Assembly: GCA_026214975.1 (NCBI GenBank)
Contig: CM047806.1
Location: 82,817,599-82,881,598 of the forward strand
Direction of reading: 5' to 3'
From: Gentiana macrophylla
Lineage: Eukaryota > Streptophyta > Magnoliopsida > Gentianales > Gentianaceae
DNA length: 64,000 nucleotides
Numbering within the stretch: the stretch's first letter is position 1; each line of letters begins with the position of its first letter. Positions 48,962 to 59,365 of this stretch are shown here, piece after piece. Position numbers and translations under genes: made by a program. Below the pieces are notes generated by a model that was not told the origin of the DNA, searched no databases, and saw only the letters and a list, made by a program, of their open reading frames with translations.

Positions 48962-51380
48962 TGTAACATCCCGACTTTTCAGAAAAGGGGTATAAAAGTC
49001 CTTTTACGATTTTATGTGTGTCTCGATAATTTTAATGGGTTATGCTTTTATTAAATGAATAGAGTCAATAAAATTGTTAAAGGGTATTCTGGTATTTTAA
49101 ATGTGTAACTTTTATTGAGGGCAAACGGAAATTTAACCACCCCTATAAATACCTCTTATAACCTAAAACTTTTCTCATTTTTTCACTTCTCCAAATTTTC
49201 CTGTGGTGAGTGAAAAAAGAAAAAAAAAAACGAGAGAAAAAGAAGGAGAAAACAATGGATACTTTTGGGCATATCTCCGCGACCGTTAATCCGTTTTGAA
49301 ATCCGAAAGTACCATTTGGAACCGTGAGAGGGACGAGGATCGTTTTGATACCAGAATTTGGGTCTGATTCTCAGGTATGTTGAGTCGATTTTCTGCTGCG
49401 AATTCATGAAAAGGATCATGAATTCGTGTTCTGAAGGCTTTGTTTAGTAGTTCTTTGTTTAGAGGTTTTGATCATCAATTAATTTATGTTAATTGGGATC
49501 TTTTAGATCATGTTTGAGGTCTGTTTAAGTCTTTGTTGAGTTTGGTTTGGTTTTGGCCCCAATCGTGGTTTCAATCAAGCCTTGTAGATCTTCTTGGTGT
49601 AATTCGTAGAATCTGTGTTTTGGGGTTTCTTTGTGGCTTTGAAGGTGGCAAGGAATCGTTTTTAACGGTGAGATGCTCTTCCTAATGTTTAATTAAGTTT
49701 ATGATGTTTAAGGTTGAGTGTTTGTGGTGTTTTAAATGCTAGATATCATGTCTACTTGTTGTTAGATGAATATGTGATGTTTAGTTGTGTAAAAGTTGTA
49801 CTTTTCGCTATTTTGATGAGTATATGGTTGAAGAACATGTTTGGTTTGGGTTAGAAATCGTAAAGTGCATAAATTGCAAGTTTTAGGTTTTTTCGATGCA
49901 CAAGAGTATGCTTGACCAGGCAAGCGCACTCTCGCTGTTGGTGAATGAAAAGCAGAATGTTTATCGAGAGCACAAGCGCACGCTTGCTCAAGGCAAGCGT
50001 ACACTGCCAAGGCAAGAGTACGCTGATCAAGGCAAGCGCACACTGTGCTTCTTTGAATGAAAAATAGAATGCTATTAGTTACCCAAGCACATGCTTGACC
50101 AGGCAAGCGCACTCTTATTGAGCTTCTCATGAAAATATGTGTTTTAATACTATACTTGGTTTAGGAACGTTCTAATGGATCTAATAACATTAAATGAACT
50201 TGAACAAGCCACGATTAAGCTTCGATGCGTTTAGTTCGGCACCGAATGTACTCTTCAAGGAGTTGAAGTTCGGGACCGTCGGAAGAGTATGATTGGCTTG
50301 TGCTTTGATGAATTAGCATTCATCAATGTCGTGTAATTGCTAGGTCTTGTCCGTGTCTCAGAGGTCCAGGAAGAGAGTTGAGTTGTGAGGGAGCCTACTT
50401 GAAAACACTTAGGTGGCTAGTTAACAATTTAATAAACTACATATGTGACTAGTAAAAAGATTAAACATCACGAGAGCTTGGGACAGCACAAGACAACATC
50501 GGCAATGTGAGGTTTGGCAGATAAAGTGGTGTTGATCATTGCCGGATTTTAGACAAAGCCGATTAAAGTAGTGATCATCCCGCCGGACAAACTCACGAAC
50601 GAGATAGCCATTCACCGGATAGCACTTGAGCTAGCGGTCAAAGTGAAATGATTGTCTCGGGTCCGCTAGAGATTTATCTCTATAGGGTTGCAACTTTTGT
50701 CTTAGTGCATATCTCACTAAGTGTAGTGCCTCGCAAACATGTTTGTAACAAAGATAAGCTAAGTTAGAAACGTTTAGTCACGACATGTTGATGGACATGA
50801 AGTGAACCCTAGAATTGAGTCGGTCTCATAAAGATAATTTAATAATAATTAATGAACCTTTCGTTGTAAGACTTAATTATACATTACCTTCTTCATCTTG
50901 CTAAGTACTTGTACTTACATCAATTGCATATGTTGTTTTGTGTGCTTTTGGGGTGAGAAGACGAACAGGTCAGCCTTGAGATCGTTGAGGAGTTCGATGA
51001 TGATTTGATGGCGTTGGTGCTATGATGATGCTTACTTTTACTTTTCTGTTAAGGTTGTACTAGAATGTGTTGTAGATTTCTTTAATAATTTGTTGTACCT
51101 TATGTTAAGACTTTTGTAAGTCAAGTTTGTACTTTCTGAACATCGTACGTTGTAACCTTTGGAGAATCGTCGTTGTAATCTATACAATTCAGCTATAGTC
51201 GGTTGGTATTCTATTCTAGTAGCATTTATGAGTTTTTACCCGAGCCTTTTGGGTTTCTGTTGCTTTAATTTTGATACGACGACGTAGAGGCTGGCGTATA
51301 ATATTGGATTTATTTAATGTTATACGCGCCGAACGTTCTCTTCCGGATAAGGGCTCGGTATCCGGGAGCGGGGCGTTACA
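48962..51380 (+). repeat. 3' LTR of the LARD-like element
   Basis: 2419 bp, TGTAACATCCC to GGGGCGTTACA. Compared with the 5' copy it shows many single-base insertions and deletions as well as substitutions. The repeat cluster around CAAGGCAAGCGCACAC is at 49900-50115. Confidence 0.92.
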
Positions 51381-51385
51381 ACTCA

Positions 51386-51618
51386 TTCAAATTAGATCAC
51401 TATGGAGTGAATGAGGGTTTACTATCTGGTTAAACCATGCAGGTGTATTTTGTCTTTTGAATCACAGTTAGCGAAACACTAACCAATTTCCACGCAACTG
51501 AATTATTCATAAGAAATATGCACGTAAACAAATCAATTATTTTTTCAGCTTTGTTTTGTACTTAATGAGCTAGAAATTTCTACTTTTTGCTAATTTGAGA
51601 ATGTTTCAATTAACATTG
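51386..51618. other. AT-rich spacer
   Basis: Short spacer between the LARD-like element and the next MITE. No gene is seen. Confidence 0.5.
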
Positions 51619-51626
51619 GCAGTGAC

Positions 51627-51854
51627 CGGGGGCGGATCCACGTGCCCCGGGGGGGTTCAAGTGATCCCACTGGATTTTTAAAAAAAAAATTTTATTTTTT
51701 AGTATTAAAACTATGTAGTTTTGTTGTTAAAAGTGTTTTGTCGATAAAAATTGATGTTTTAGACTCCAGTGACCCACTGGATTTTTTTTTGGATAAAAGA
51801 TGTAGTTTTAGACTCCTGTGACACCACTGGAATAAATTCCTGGATCCGCCACTG
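51627..51854. mobile_element. 228-bp hAT-type MITE
   Basis: Ends are CGGGGGCGGATCCA and, inverted from the right, CAGTGGCGGATCCA. Flanking 8-bp duplications GCAGTGAC (51619-51626) and ACAGTGAC (51855-51862) differ at one base. Internally it has direct repeats around ACTCC(A/T)GTGAC(A)CCACTGG. There is no coding capacity. Confidence 0.75.
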
Positions 51855-51862
51855 ACAGTGAC

Positions 51863-52520
51863 TACACATAGATATAATCAACACACAATCCACACACACA
51901 ATTCATGTTAACAAATGGATTGATTATGAAAAAAAATACATGAATTGTTATATTTACATATTATTATTAAAATTTATTATTGTATGGTCATCTTCTATGC
52001 ACGATGTGTTTTGTTTTCCTATCATTGCTGATTTTTTTTGTTTTGTTTTAGTTCAGTATCTTTTTCTAAGTTTATCATCTTATTTTATTTTTTAATGGTA
52101 TGTTTATATTTTTTGATTTGATGTGGGTGATTTTTTATGTGGCTTTTTTATGTTTAGTTTCACGCAATATTTTTTTTTTATTATAGATGATTGATAAAAA
52201 TAATAATAGATAATTATGTTTATGATTAGATTTGATAGATGGTTGGTGTTTTTAATAGGATTTAACAATTGATAAATGGCTTGATGTAACAATAAATGAT
52301 TATGTTTCACGATAAATACATGAATTGTTATATTTACATACTTGTAGGGAACCCGTGCGATGCACGGAGAACGTTATATTTATAAAGTAAACATCGAAGG
52401 AAAATAATATGTTATGAAAAAAATATCGTGTTTAAACAAACAAACATATAAAAAAATGATTTTATCCATAAAAATCATAGAATAAATTTAATTTGTGCAA
52501 AAAATGAAAAAAAAAGTCTA
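51863..52520. other. AT-rich repeat-derived sequence
   Basis: Includes a diverged copy (52055-52235) of sequence at 42590-42790, and GAACCCGTGCGATGCACGG at about 52349, a phrase common in plant repeats. It ends where the truncated copia LTR starts. No gene is seen. Confidence 0.5.
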
Positions 52521-52790
52521 ATCTTTGTCGGATTGCCATAAATGCCCCAGATGTTGGATCACTCTGTTGATCCAACTTAGCTGATCATTGCCCCGATGTA
52601 GAACTCAGCTGTATCCAAAACGCTCAGCTGTCTTCCAGCAAACTGATCTTTAGCAGACTACTAATACAGAAGAAACTCAGCAGACTTCCCACCTGACTTT
52701 CACAGACTTGGATACACTGATTAGCTGGCCATCACTCAGCTGATTACCAGATTAGTTCCACCAGATGAGAGTTTAAGTCACTTTGCTGAA
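52521..52790 (-). repeat. 3' LTR of the copia element, truncated
   Basis: Matches 58716-58975 of the 5' LTR (shared ATCTTTGTCGGATTGCC and GATGTTGGATCACTCTG). The remaining ~253 bp of the LTR end are missing and replaced by AT-rich DNA. The purine-rich tract lies just above 52790. Confidence 0.85.
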
Positions 52791-52947
52791 AAATCTCCAC
52801 CTTGACTTGAACTCTCATTCATAGTCAACCAGATTGCATAAACATATGTACTTGTACCAGATGCATTCGTCAATGACAGATGTACTGTACCAGATTACTT
52901 CCACAAAATCCACTCGGTGACTTGCCTGGTGAGCTTTGATTTCTAGA

Positions 52948-53370
52948 TTATAAGCTTTGAATATTCAAAGCAAGTCCAGACACAAGCTGAAACTTGCTCT
53001 TTGAATCTAGTTTAGTGAACATATCAGCATGGTTCTCCTTGGTGCTGATCTTCTTCACTACAACCATCTTCTCATTCCTTAGAAAATGATACCTCACATC
53101 AATATGCTTGGTTCTCTCATGATGAACCTGATCCTTAGCTAGACAAATTGCACTCAAACTGTCACAATAAATCTCTGCTTGATCTTGATGTAGCCCCAAA
53201 TCACTGACTAGCCTTTTCAACCAGTTACCCTCCTTGGCTGGTTCAGTAAGAGCCATGTATTCTGCTTCAGTAGTTGATAAAACCACTAATGCCTGAAGAG
53301 TTGCTTTCCAGCTGACAACTGAATTCCCCAATGTGAAAACATAACCAGTCATTGATTTCCTATTATCCAC
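52948..53370 (-). pseudogene. Copia RNase H domain
   Basis: 140 open codons: [64 protein letters not shown] and [14 protein letters not shown], the complete C-terminal RNase H of a copia polyprotein. It would degrade the RNA strand of the cDNA hybrid. It is separated from the reverse transcriptase by a LINE. Confidence 0.88.
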
Positions 53371-53664
53371 ATCACCTGCATAATCAGCATCACAGTACCC
53401 TGTGATAGACCTTGAGTATCACCTCCATAAATGAGACCAACATCAGATGTACCCCTAAGGTACCTGAACATTCTTTTCACAGCTTTTCAGTGTTCCTTTC
53501 CAGATTGAGCCATAAACCTGCTGACAACACTAACTGCCTGAGCCAAATCAGGCATACTGCAAACCATGGCATACATCAGACTACCAACTGCACTAGCATA
53601 GGGAACTTTTGACATATACTCCTTCTCCTCTGCTGATTGTGAAGCATAGACAAACAAATGAACA
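53371..53664 (-). pseudogene. Copia reverse transcriptase, C-terminal connection
   Basis: On the minus strand: YASQSAEEKEYMSKVPYASA, VGSLMYAMVCSMPDLAQAVS, then SRFMAQSGKEH, a stop, and VKRMFRYLRGTSDVGLIYGG. This joins the reverse transcriptase right of the LINE (55106 onward) to the RNase H. It contains one in-frame stop. Confidence 0.8.
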
Positions 53665-55090
53665 AGTTGGGAGCTTTGGAAAGCCAGGAACAGGGCCCTT
53701 TATGAGGATGTGGAAATCCCAAATGACTCTATTATTTATGCTGTTTTGGATAACCTAAAAATTTCTTGTTCTTCTCTTACTCTGCATAGAAGATCCATAC
53801 AAGATGATCTCCTCATTCAGCACAACATAATTCAATGCTTTGCTGCTAAACTTATCTTGCAGCATATACCTGTGAAGTGGCAATTCCCTGACATTAATGG
53901 CTATAAAATGAATTCTGCTGGATCAGCTTTGGGTAATCCTGGTATTGCAGTGGGTGGTTTCATCATCCGAGATCATTATGGACATGTTATCATTGTAGGT
54001 TATGAAGCTTATGAGGTCAATACCAATATGATGGCAGAAATACGAGCCTGCTCTCTGGTATCCAACAGTGTACTCAACTCAATCTTCATAATATGACATC
54101 GAAACTCGACTCGGATTTCGGTCAATATGGTCTTTGGAAGAGTTCAAGTCCCCTGGAAATATGATCCGGAAGTTGCACATATCAAGCATCTCGTGGGAAC
54201 ATATCATTACCGATTCAACACATTTTTAGAGAAGCAAACTCCCCTGCAGATTGTTTGGCAAAGCAGGCCAATGCTACACAAAGTACTCATATTTGTGCAG
54301 GCTACCAGCTTGAAGGGGAAATTGGTTTACTTATAAAAAATGATATGCTCCAGCTCCCCACCATTAGAACAAGAGCAGTATGATAACTCATGGAAATACA
54401 TCTCTGGACGCACCCTTCATGCCCTTGAAGGGTGCAAACAGGTGGCTTCTATCTTTGCACTATCTTTTTTATTGGTGTGCTACTACTGGTTGCTTTCTTT
54501 TGCTCCTGGATATCTCTTCTTTTTGTAGGAATGACTACCATCATACACTTGATGTAGAGTTTTCCTACTGTGGCATATACAATTGGGAAGCACCTTTCAT
54601 CCACATGAATGGTGTAAACAGGTTGTACCTCTCTTTCTTTTCTTCCTGGTTGTACATTCTTTTCTAGTTGCTGCATCATCCCAATCAGCTATGCAGGTGT
54701 ATTTACCTTGCTAAAAAGGATAACATCAGATGGTCATGGATTATAGCCTGGTTCAGCTGCTCCTTAGCTTTTTGGTGGATTACACAATACAAGACCAAGC
54801 TCTGTTGTTGCTGCAAAGACACTCATGTTGACTCTTCCCCTAGTGTAGTCCTGAAAATCATACTTCTTTTTCTAGATCATAATTTTTTATTTCCAACACA
54901 TGGGGGGCCATACTCTTTCCTTAGCACCCGGATTTTCCCACCCTGGGTTTGCCGGACTAAGGTTTTAAGGAGGTGGCGAACATGTGTTGAAGACGCAATT
55001 TTTTTTGGTAGTTAGTCAGGAGATGACTCTTGTAAAACTTCAGTTTTTCTTTCTAATAAAATTCTGAGTTTTACAACAAAAAAAACAAAA
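53665..55090 (+). mobile_element. 5'-truncated LINE inserted in copia
   Basis: Flanked by an exact 15-bp duplication, ACAAACAAATGAACA (53650-53664 and 55091-55105), and ending in an A-rich tail (AAAAAAAACAAAAA) after TTCTGAGTTTTACAAC. Both features are typical of target-primed LINE insertion. Only the 3' part of ORF2 and the 3' untranslated region are present. Orientation is opposite to the copia element. Confidence 0.88.
53710..54336 (+). pseudogene. LINE ORF2 end with RNase H domain
   Basis: The first frame (53710-54096) contains GNPGIAVGGFIIRDHYG and NMMAEIRACSLV, the RNase H core of plant L1-type LINEs. After a frameshift, the C-terminal part continues (IFREANSPADCLAKQANATQ-like) to a stop near 54336. 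No reverse transcriptase remains. Confidence 0.75.
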
Positions 55091-55105
55091 AACAAACAAA
55101 TGAAC

Positions 55106-56233
55106 ATTAGATGCCATAGGAGTATCTATTGGTTTTGCAGCAGACATGCCAAATCTGGCCAATATCTTCTGTATATAACCCTGCTAAGACAAGAACAACT
55201 TCTTTTGACTCCTATCTCTCCAAATCTCCATACCCAAAATCTTTTTGGCTGCACCCAAATCTTTCATTTCAAACTCAGCACTGAGAAGGTTCTTCAGATT
55301 TTGAATATCCTACTTCTTTTCAGCAACTATCAACATATCATTCACATACATGACAAGATAGATATTTGATCCATCTTTCAGCTGACTGTGATACACACAA
55401 CAGTCATATGGACATCTGTTATAACCCAGCTGGATCATATAACTGTCAAACCTTTTATACCACTGCCTAAGAGCCTGCTTCAGTCCATACAAGGACCTTT
55501 TCAACCTGCACACAAAACCTTCCTTGCCAGGAACTTGAAATCCTTCTGGATAAGTCATGTATATCTCCTTATCTACCTCACCATGTAGAATGGCTGTCTT
55601 GACATCTAACTGCTCAAGTTCAAGATCCTGTTGTGCCACCATTGCTAGTAACACTCTGATTGAAGTATGTCTGACCACTGGTGAGAATATCTCATCAAAG
55701 TCTACCCCTTCTTTCTGGCTGAACCCTCTTGCAACCAAATGTGCCTTGTACTTGACTCCTTCTGCCTCAGTCATTCCTTCCTTATTTTTGAAGATCCATT
55801 TGAAAGTAACCACTCTCCTATCAGTTGGATGTTTAACTAGATCACAAGTCTGATTCTTCAATAATGACTCCATTTCATCTCCCATGGCAGCATGCCATTG
55901 AGACGTTTCAGAACATATCACGGCTTCCCTGTAAGTAGAAGGTTCAAAACCATCTACTTCTTCTGCAACTTGAATTGCATATCCAACCATATCATCAAAA
56001 CCATACCTCCTGGGAGGTATCCTAACATTTGATCTTCTAGCCCTGCTGACAGCTATACTCTGCTGACCAATGTCCTCTGTTTGACGCTCTGTTGATCCTT
56101 GTTCAGCAGACTGGCTTGGATCAGACTCTGATTTAGCAACCAGATCAGATGAGTGCTGACTTGGATCAGCTGATTGTTGCATATCAGCTGACTCCACTTG
56201 AAGCTCCACCTGTTTCTCATCCTCTCGATTCAA
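55106..56233 (-). pseudogene. Copia reverse transcriptase
   Basis: 307 open codons from 56233, then a stop after DMLIVAEKK at 55310. The rest continues in other frames to 55106. Motifs are SQWHAAMGDEMESLLKNQTC, TFKWIFKNKEG, HLVARGFSQKEGVDFDEIFS, LEQLDVKTAILHGEVDKEIY and KRSLYGLKQ. The catalytic box reads YVNDML: the first Asp of YVDD is Asn (AAT), which should abolish polymerase activity. The N-terminal 90 residues are a Gln/Ser-rich linker. Confidence 0.88.
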
Positions 56234-56247
56234 AGACTAGTTTTGAT

Positions 56248-56859
56248 TCAAAGAGACCTCCCCACTGATGAGTTGATCATAGAATTTTCATCAAAGAACA
56301 CATCTCTACTGAGTATGACCCTAGACTCTGCTGATGACCAAATTCTATAACCCTTAACTCCATCTCCATACCCCAGAAACACTCCTTTCTTGGACCTTGG
56401 TTCCAGCTTCCCTTCATTCACATGATAGTAAACTGTGCTTCCAAAAACCCTTAGAACTAAGTAGTCGGCAGGCTTGCCTGACCACATCTCAAATGGTGTC
56501 TTGAGATTGATCCCTGTGTGAGGATTCATGTTGATTAAGTAGTATGTTGTGGTTAAAGCCTCTGCCCAAAATCTCCTTGATAAACCAGCATTAGAGAGCA
56601 TACATCTTGCCCACTCCAGAAGAGTTTGATTCATCCTTTCAGCTACACCATTCTGCTGAGGTGTATTCCTGACTATACGATGTCTGGAAATACCCTCATC
56701 CTTGCATAATGTATCAAACTCTAACCAGCAGAATTCCAGACCATTATCTGTTCTGAGCCTTTTGATTTTCTTGCCTGTCTGATTTTCCACTAGAGCCTTC
56801 CACTGCTTGAAACTGTCGAATGCCTCACTTTTGTGCTTCATCACCACCACCCAAGTCAT
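56248..56859 (-). pseudogene. Copia integrase core and C-terminal part
   Basis: Motifs RTDNGLEF (second Asp) and IVRNTPQQNGVAERMNQT (catalytic Glu) give the DD35E core. FWAEALTTTYYLINMNP, PFEMWSGKPADY, VFGSTVYYHV and KGVFLGYGDGVKGYRIW follow as the usual copia integrase tail. The N-terminal part is in a different frame (56825-57112). Confidence 0.88.
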
Positions 56860-57112
56860 CTATGAATGGCACAAAGTATCTGTGACCACCCAATGAAGCC
56901 ACCTTTGATGGACCCCAGCAATCAGAATGGATATAATCAAGTGATGCCTTTGTACTGTGTATGCCTGCTGAGAACTTGCTTCTATGTAGCTTCTCAAACA
57001 CACGGTGCTCACAAAAGTCCAGATTCTTGACCTTATATCCCCCAAGAAAACCTGCTGAATAAAGGACTTGCATTCCTCTTTCACCTATGTGACCAAGTCT
57101 CATGTGCCACAA
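56825..57112 (-). pseudogene. Copia GAG-pre-integrase / integrase N-terminus
   Basis: Starts MWHMRLGHIGERGM, the His-His part of the zinc-binding domain, followed by FCEHRVFEKLHRSKF. The usual CxxC ligand pair is C-E-H-R, so the second Cys is Arg. DYIHSDCWGPSKVASLGGHR then holds the first core Asp. Overlap with the next frame shows a frameshift. Confidence 0.85.
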
Positions 57113-57178
57113 CTGAGTCTTCTATGACTGATGAACTACTGAGGATGCCACAGCAGCAGAGCCAGATACAGTAAAGCC

Positions 57179-57545
57179 TTATAATACATACAAGGTTCCC
57201 TTCTTGATACCTTTGAGGACCACAGCTGAATCTTTGTAGACATTCAGCTCTCCACCTTCTTCCTTGAAATTGAACCCATTGCTGTCCAGTAGACTAAGAG
57301 ATACCAAAATCTTGGTCATCTGTGGAACATGTCTAACATCTTTCAGTGTGCAGAATCTACCATCCTCTATCCTCAACTTGACTGAGCCAATTCCCACTAT
57401 CTTCAGACCTTGCTGTTTGCCATAGAAATATGACCATCATCTATCTGCTCATAAGTAGAAAACCACTCCCTGTGGGGACAAATATGATATGATGATCCAG
57501 AATCTAATATCCAAGCATCAGAAGGATGTGTTGAATCTTCAGCCA
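57179..57545 (-). pseudogene. Copia aspartic protease
   Basis: WILDSGSSYHICPHREWF (DSG active site) lies at about 57520-57465. After a frame change, GIGSVKLRIEDGRFCTLKDV and LKDVRHVPQMTKILVSLSLL follow, the rest of the copia protease domain. Confidence 0.82.
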
Positions 57546-57550
57546 CTAGA

Positions 57551-58250
57551 TCAGATCCTCATCAGAATGCTCAGCAGCCACAGCTGCTGTGCCAGAATTG
57601 CTCTCCTGCTGCCTTTTTTTTTCTTTGGAAAATTGGACTTCCAATTCCCCTGCTCTTTACAGTAATTACAGAAATCTGTGGCTTTATGACCTTTGGAACT
57701 ACCCTTCTTGGATTTCTTTTTCCCAGACTGCTGTCCATATCCTTTCCCACTGCTGTTGACTACTAGTCCAGCAGCCTGATTGTCTGTCCCTGCTGCCTTG
57801 TGTCTCAGCTCCCTGACATGCAAGGCTGCCCTTACATCATCTAAAGCCACTGTATCTTTCCCAACTATGAAGGACTGCACAATGTTTTTGTAAGAACTTG
57901 GTAATGACACCAACAGGATTAGGGCATCATCTTCATCTTCAATTTTAACATCAATATTAATGAGATCAAGTAATGTTGTGTTCTGCTGATCCAGATGTTC
58001 CCTCAGCAGACCTCCTTCATGCATCCTCAGACTAAACAGTCTCTGCTTCAGCAGCAACTTGTTGGTTAATGACTTAGTCATATGCAGGCTTTCAAGCTTT
58101 GCCCACAACTTGGCAGCTATGTCTCCCTCAGCAACTTCAGTGATAACGTCATCAGATAAGCACAACATGATGGTTGAATGTGCTTTCTCTTCCGGACTGG
58201 CAGAATCTACTGAACTGGCATCTCCTTTACTAGATAAAGGAGTCCATAAT
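57551..58250 (-). pseudogene. Copia Gag (UBN2-type) with broken zinc knuckle
   Basis: Open from about 58250 through LWAKLESLHMTKSLTNKLLL, LREHLDQQNTTLLDLINIDV, LLVSLPSSYKNIVQSFI and LDDVRAALHVRELRHK, the capsid-type Gag of copia elements. The knuckle that should read C-x2-C-x4-H-x4-C is FCNYCKEQGNWKSNFPKKK: the His is Asn and the last Cys is Phe, so RNA packaging through it is unlikely. Confidence 0.85.
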
Positions 58251-58447
58251 CATTGTTGTTTTAACAAGGCCCGTATTTTGATTTGCCACAAACTAAAACT
58301 ATTTATTCCTGTAAATTTGTCGATTTTTACGTTAACTGCAGACATATTTCTTTCCAAAGATCACAACTTTTATCACAGAGTCCTAGCACCGGTGAAGGTC
58401 TTGGTGAAGATAAAGGTTGTCTATACAGATGATTCTCTCAGAACCAC

Positions 58448-58459
58448 GCTCCGATACCA
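58448..58459 (-). other. Copia primer-binding site
   Basis: TGGTATCGGAGC on the minus strand, 3 bases inside the 5' LTR end. This is an initiator tRNA-Met-type site. Confidence 0.85.
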
Positions 58460-58462
58460 GTT

Positions 58463-58975
58463 TGTTATAACATGATAGAGAGCACCCAGATGCAATAAGA
58501 TAAATACAAAAGCAATCTAACATAAACAATCACACAGATGAACAGAAACAAGAAGAACACAAGATTTAACGTGGTTTCCGGCATTGTGCCGAGTACTCCA
58601 CTGACAAAAAAGAGATATTTTATTATGCACTGAATTTCAGATGGATTACACACATTACAATGATCAATATAATTGGTATTTATAGACACATATCCCTAAA
58701 CCCTAACCGCCAAGGATCTTTGTCGGATTGCCATAAATGCCCTAGATGTTGGATCACTCTGCTGATCCAACTCAGTTGATCATTGCGCCGATATAGAACT
58801 CAGTTGTATCCAAAACACTCAGTTGTCTTCCAGCAGACTGATCTTCAGCAGACTGCTGATACAGAAGAAACTCAGCAGACTTTCACAGACTTGGATACAC
58901 TTATCAGCTAGCCATCACTCAGCTGATTACCAGATTAGTTCCACTAGATGTAGAGTTTAAGTCACTTTGCTGACA
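58463..58975 (-). repeat. 5' LTR of the copia element
   Basis: 513 bp, TGTCAGCAAAGTGAC to GTTATAACA on the element's strand. It contains many CAGCTGA/CAGCAGA-type short repeats (a Gln-Ser-like pattern also seen in the pol linker). Confidence 0.85.
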
Positions 58976-59365
58976 GTCGGTCTCTTCTGTCCAAGTGTGA
59001 GGATGGATGGATCTCTAGAGGATCTGATACTCTTGTATTTTGAGCAAGTTGGGCATCTTTCTATCTTATCCACCATGGGCTCGCTGTGGAGGCCCATCAT
59101 AGGAATAGGAGTGTGCCTTGCGTGATGGCCTCGCCGTGTGCCGGCCTTCCGGCCCTCGTTCATACATGCCTCGAGGATCCCTTCGGGTCAGTATGCGGGT
59201 TCATGGGCCGGATGGTGGAGCCGGTCTATCAATGCCCCCTTACTCTGTATCCGTGACATCTCGAGGTGTCGGGTAGGGAGTAAGTCCCCATTACACAGTG
59301 TCCTCTAGGCTTATCGTTAATCACGTGAGGTGATCATCCTGAGTTCTGTGAAATCACACATTTGG
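58976..59365. other. GC-richer retroelement flank
   Basis: A minus-strand frame at 58957-59163 contains RCPTCSKYKSIRSSRD, reminiscent of the CxxC end of an integrase zinc domain, but nothing around it supports an integrase. The composition and the adjoining array suggest part of a gypsy-type element. This is not certain. Confidence 0.3.

Larger units (their letters stand above)
42875..51380 (+). mobile_element. Complete LTR retrotransposon without recognisable genes (LARD-like, chromovirus-type ends)
   Basis: An 8506-bp element flanked by the 5-bp duplication ACTCA (42870-42874 and 51381-51385). The LTRs are 42875-45310 and 48962-51380; both start TGTAACATCCCGAC. A TGGTATCAGAG primer-binding site follows the left LTR and a polypurine tract precedes the right one. 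The 3.6-kb interior has no gag or pol domain I can recognise, which fits a large retrotransposon derivative. The interior's last bases (GTTTCGAGGACGAAACTTC) resemble the 3' end of chromovirus pol regions. LTR similarity is high, so the insertion is fairly young. Confidence 0.88.
52521..58975 (-). mobile_element. Ty1/copia retrotransposon, decayed, with a nested LINE
   Basis: Minus-strand element: 5' LTR 58975-58463, tRNA-Met primer-binding site, gag, protease, integrase, reverse transcriptase, RNase H, a purine-rich tract (CAAGTCAAGGTGGAGATTTT) and a 3' LTR (52790-52521) that has lost its distal half. Domain order is copia type (integrase before reverse transcriptase). Frames are long but broken. 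Several key residues are changed: the Gag zinc knuckle, an integrase zinc ligand and the reverse-transcriptase YVDD. A 1.4-kb LINE fragment sits between the reverse transcriptase and RNase H parts. Confidence 0.9.

Noticed and set aside
55557..55853. 98-codon plus-strand frame
   Set aside because: Antisense shadow of the copia reverse transcriptase.
58957..59163. Integrase zinc-domain protein on minus (RCPTCSKYK)
   Set aside because: Only one CxxC pair and no His-His part or catalytic core nearby; kept as unassigned flank.
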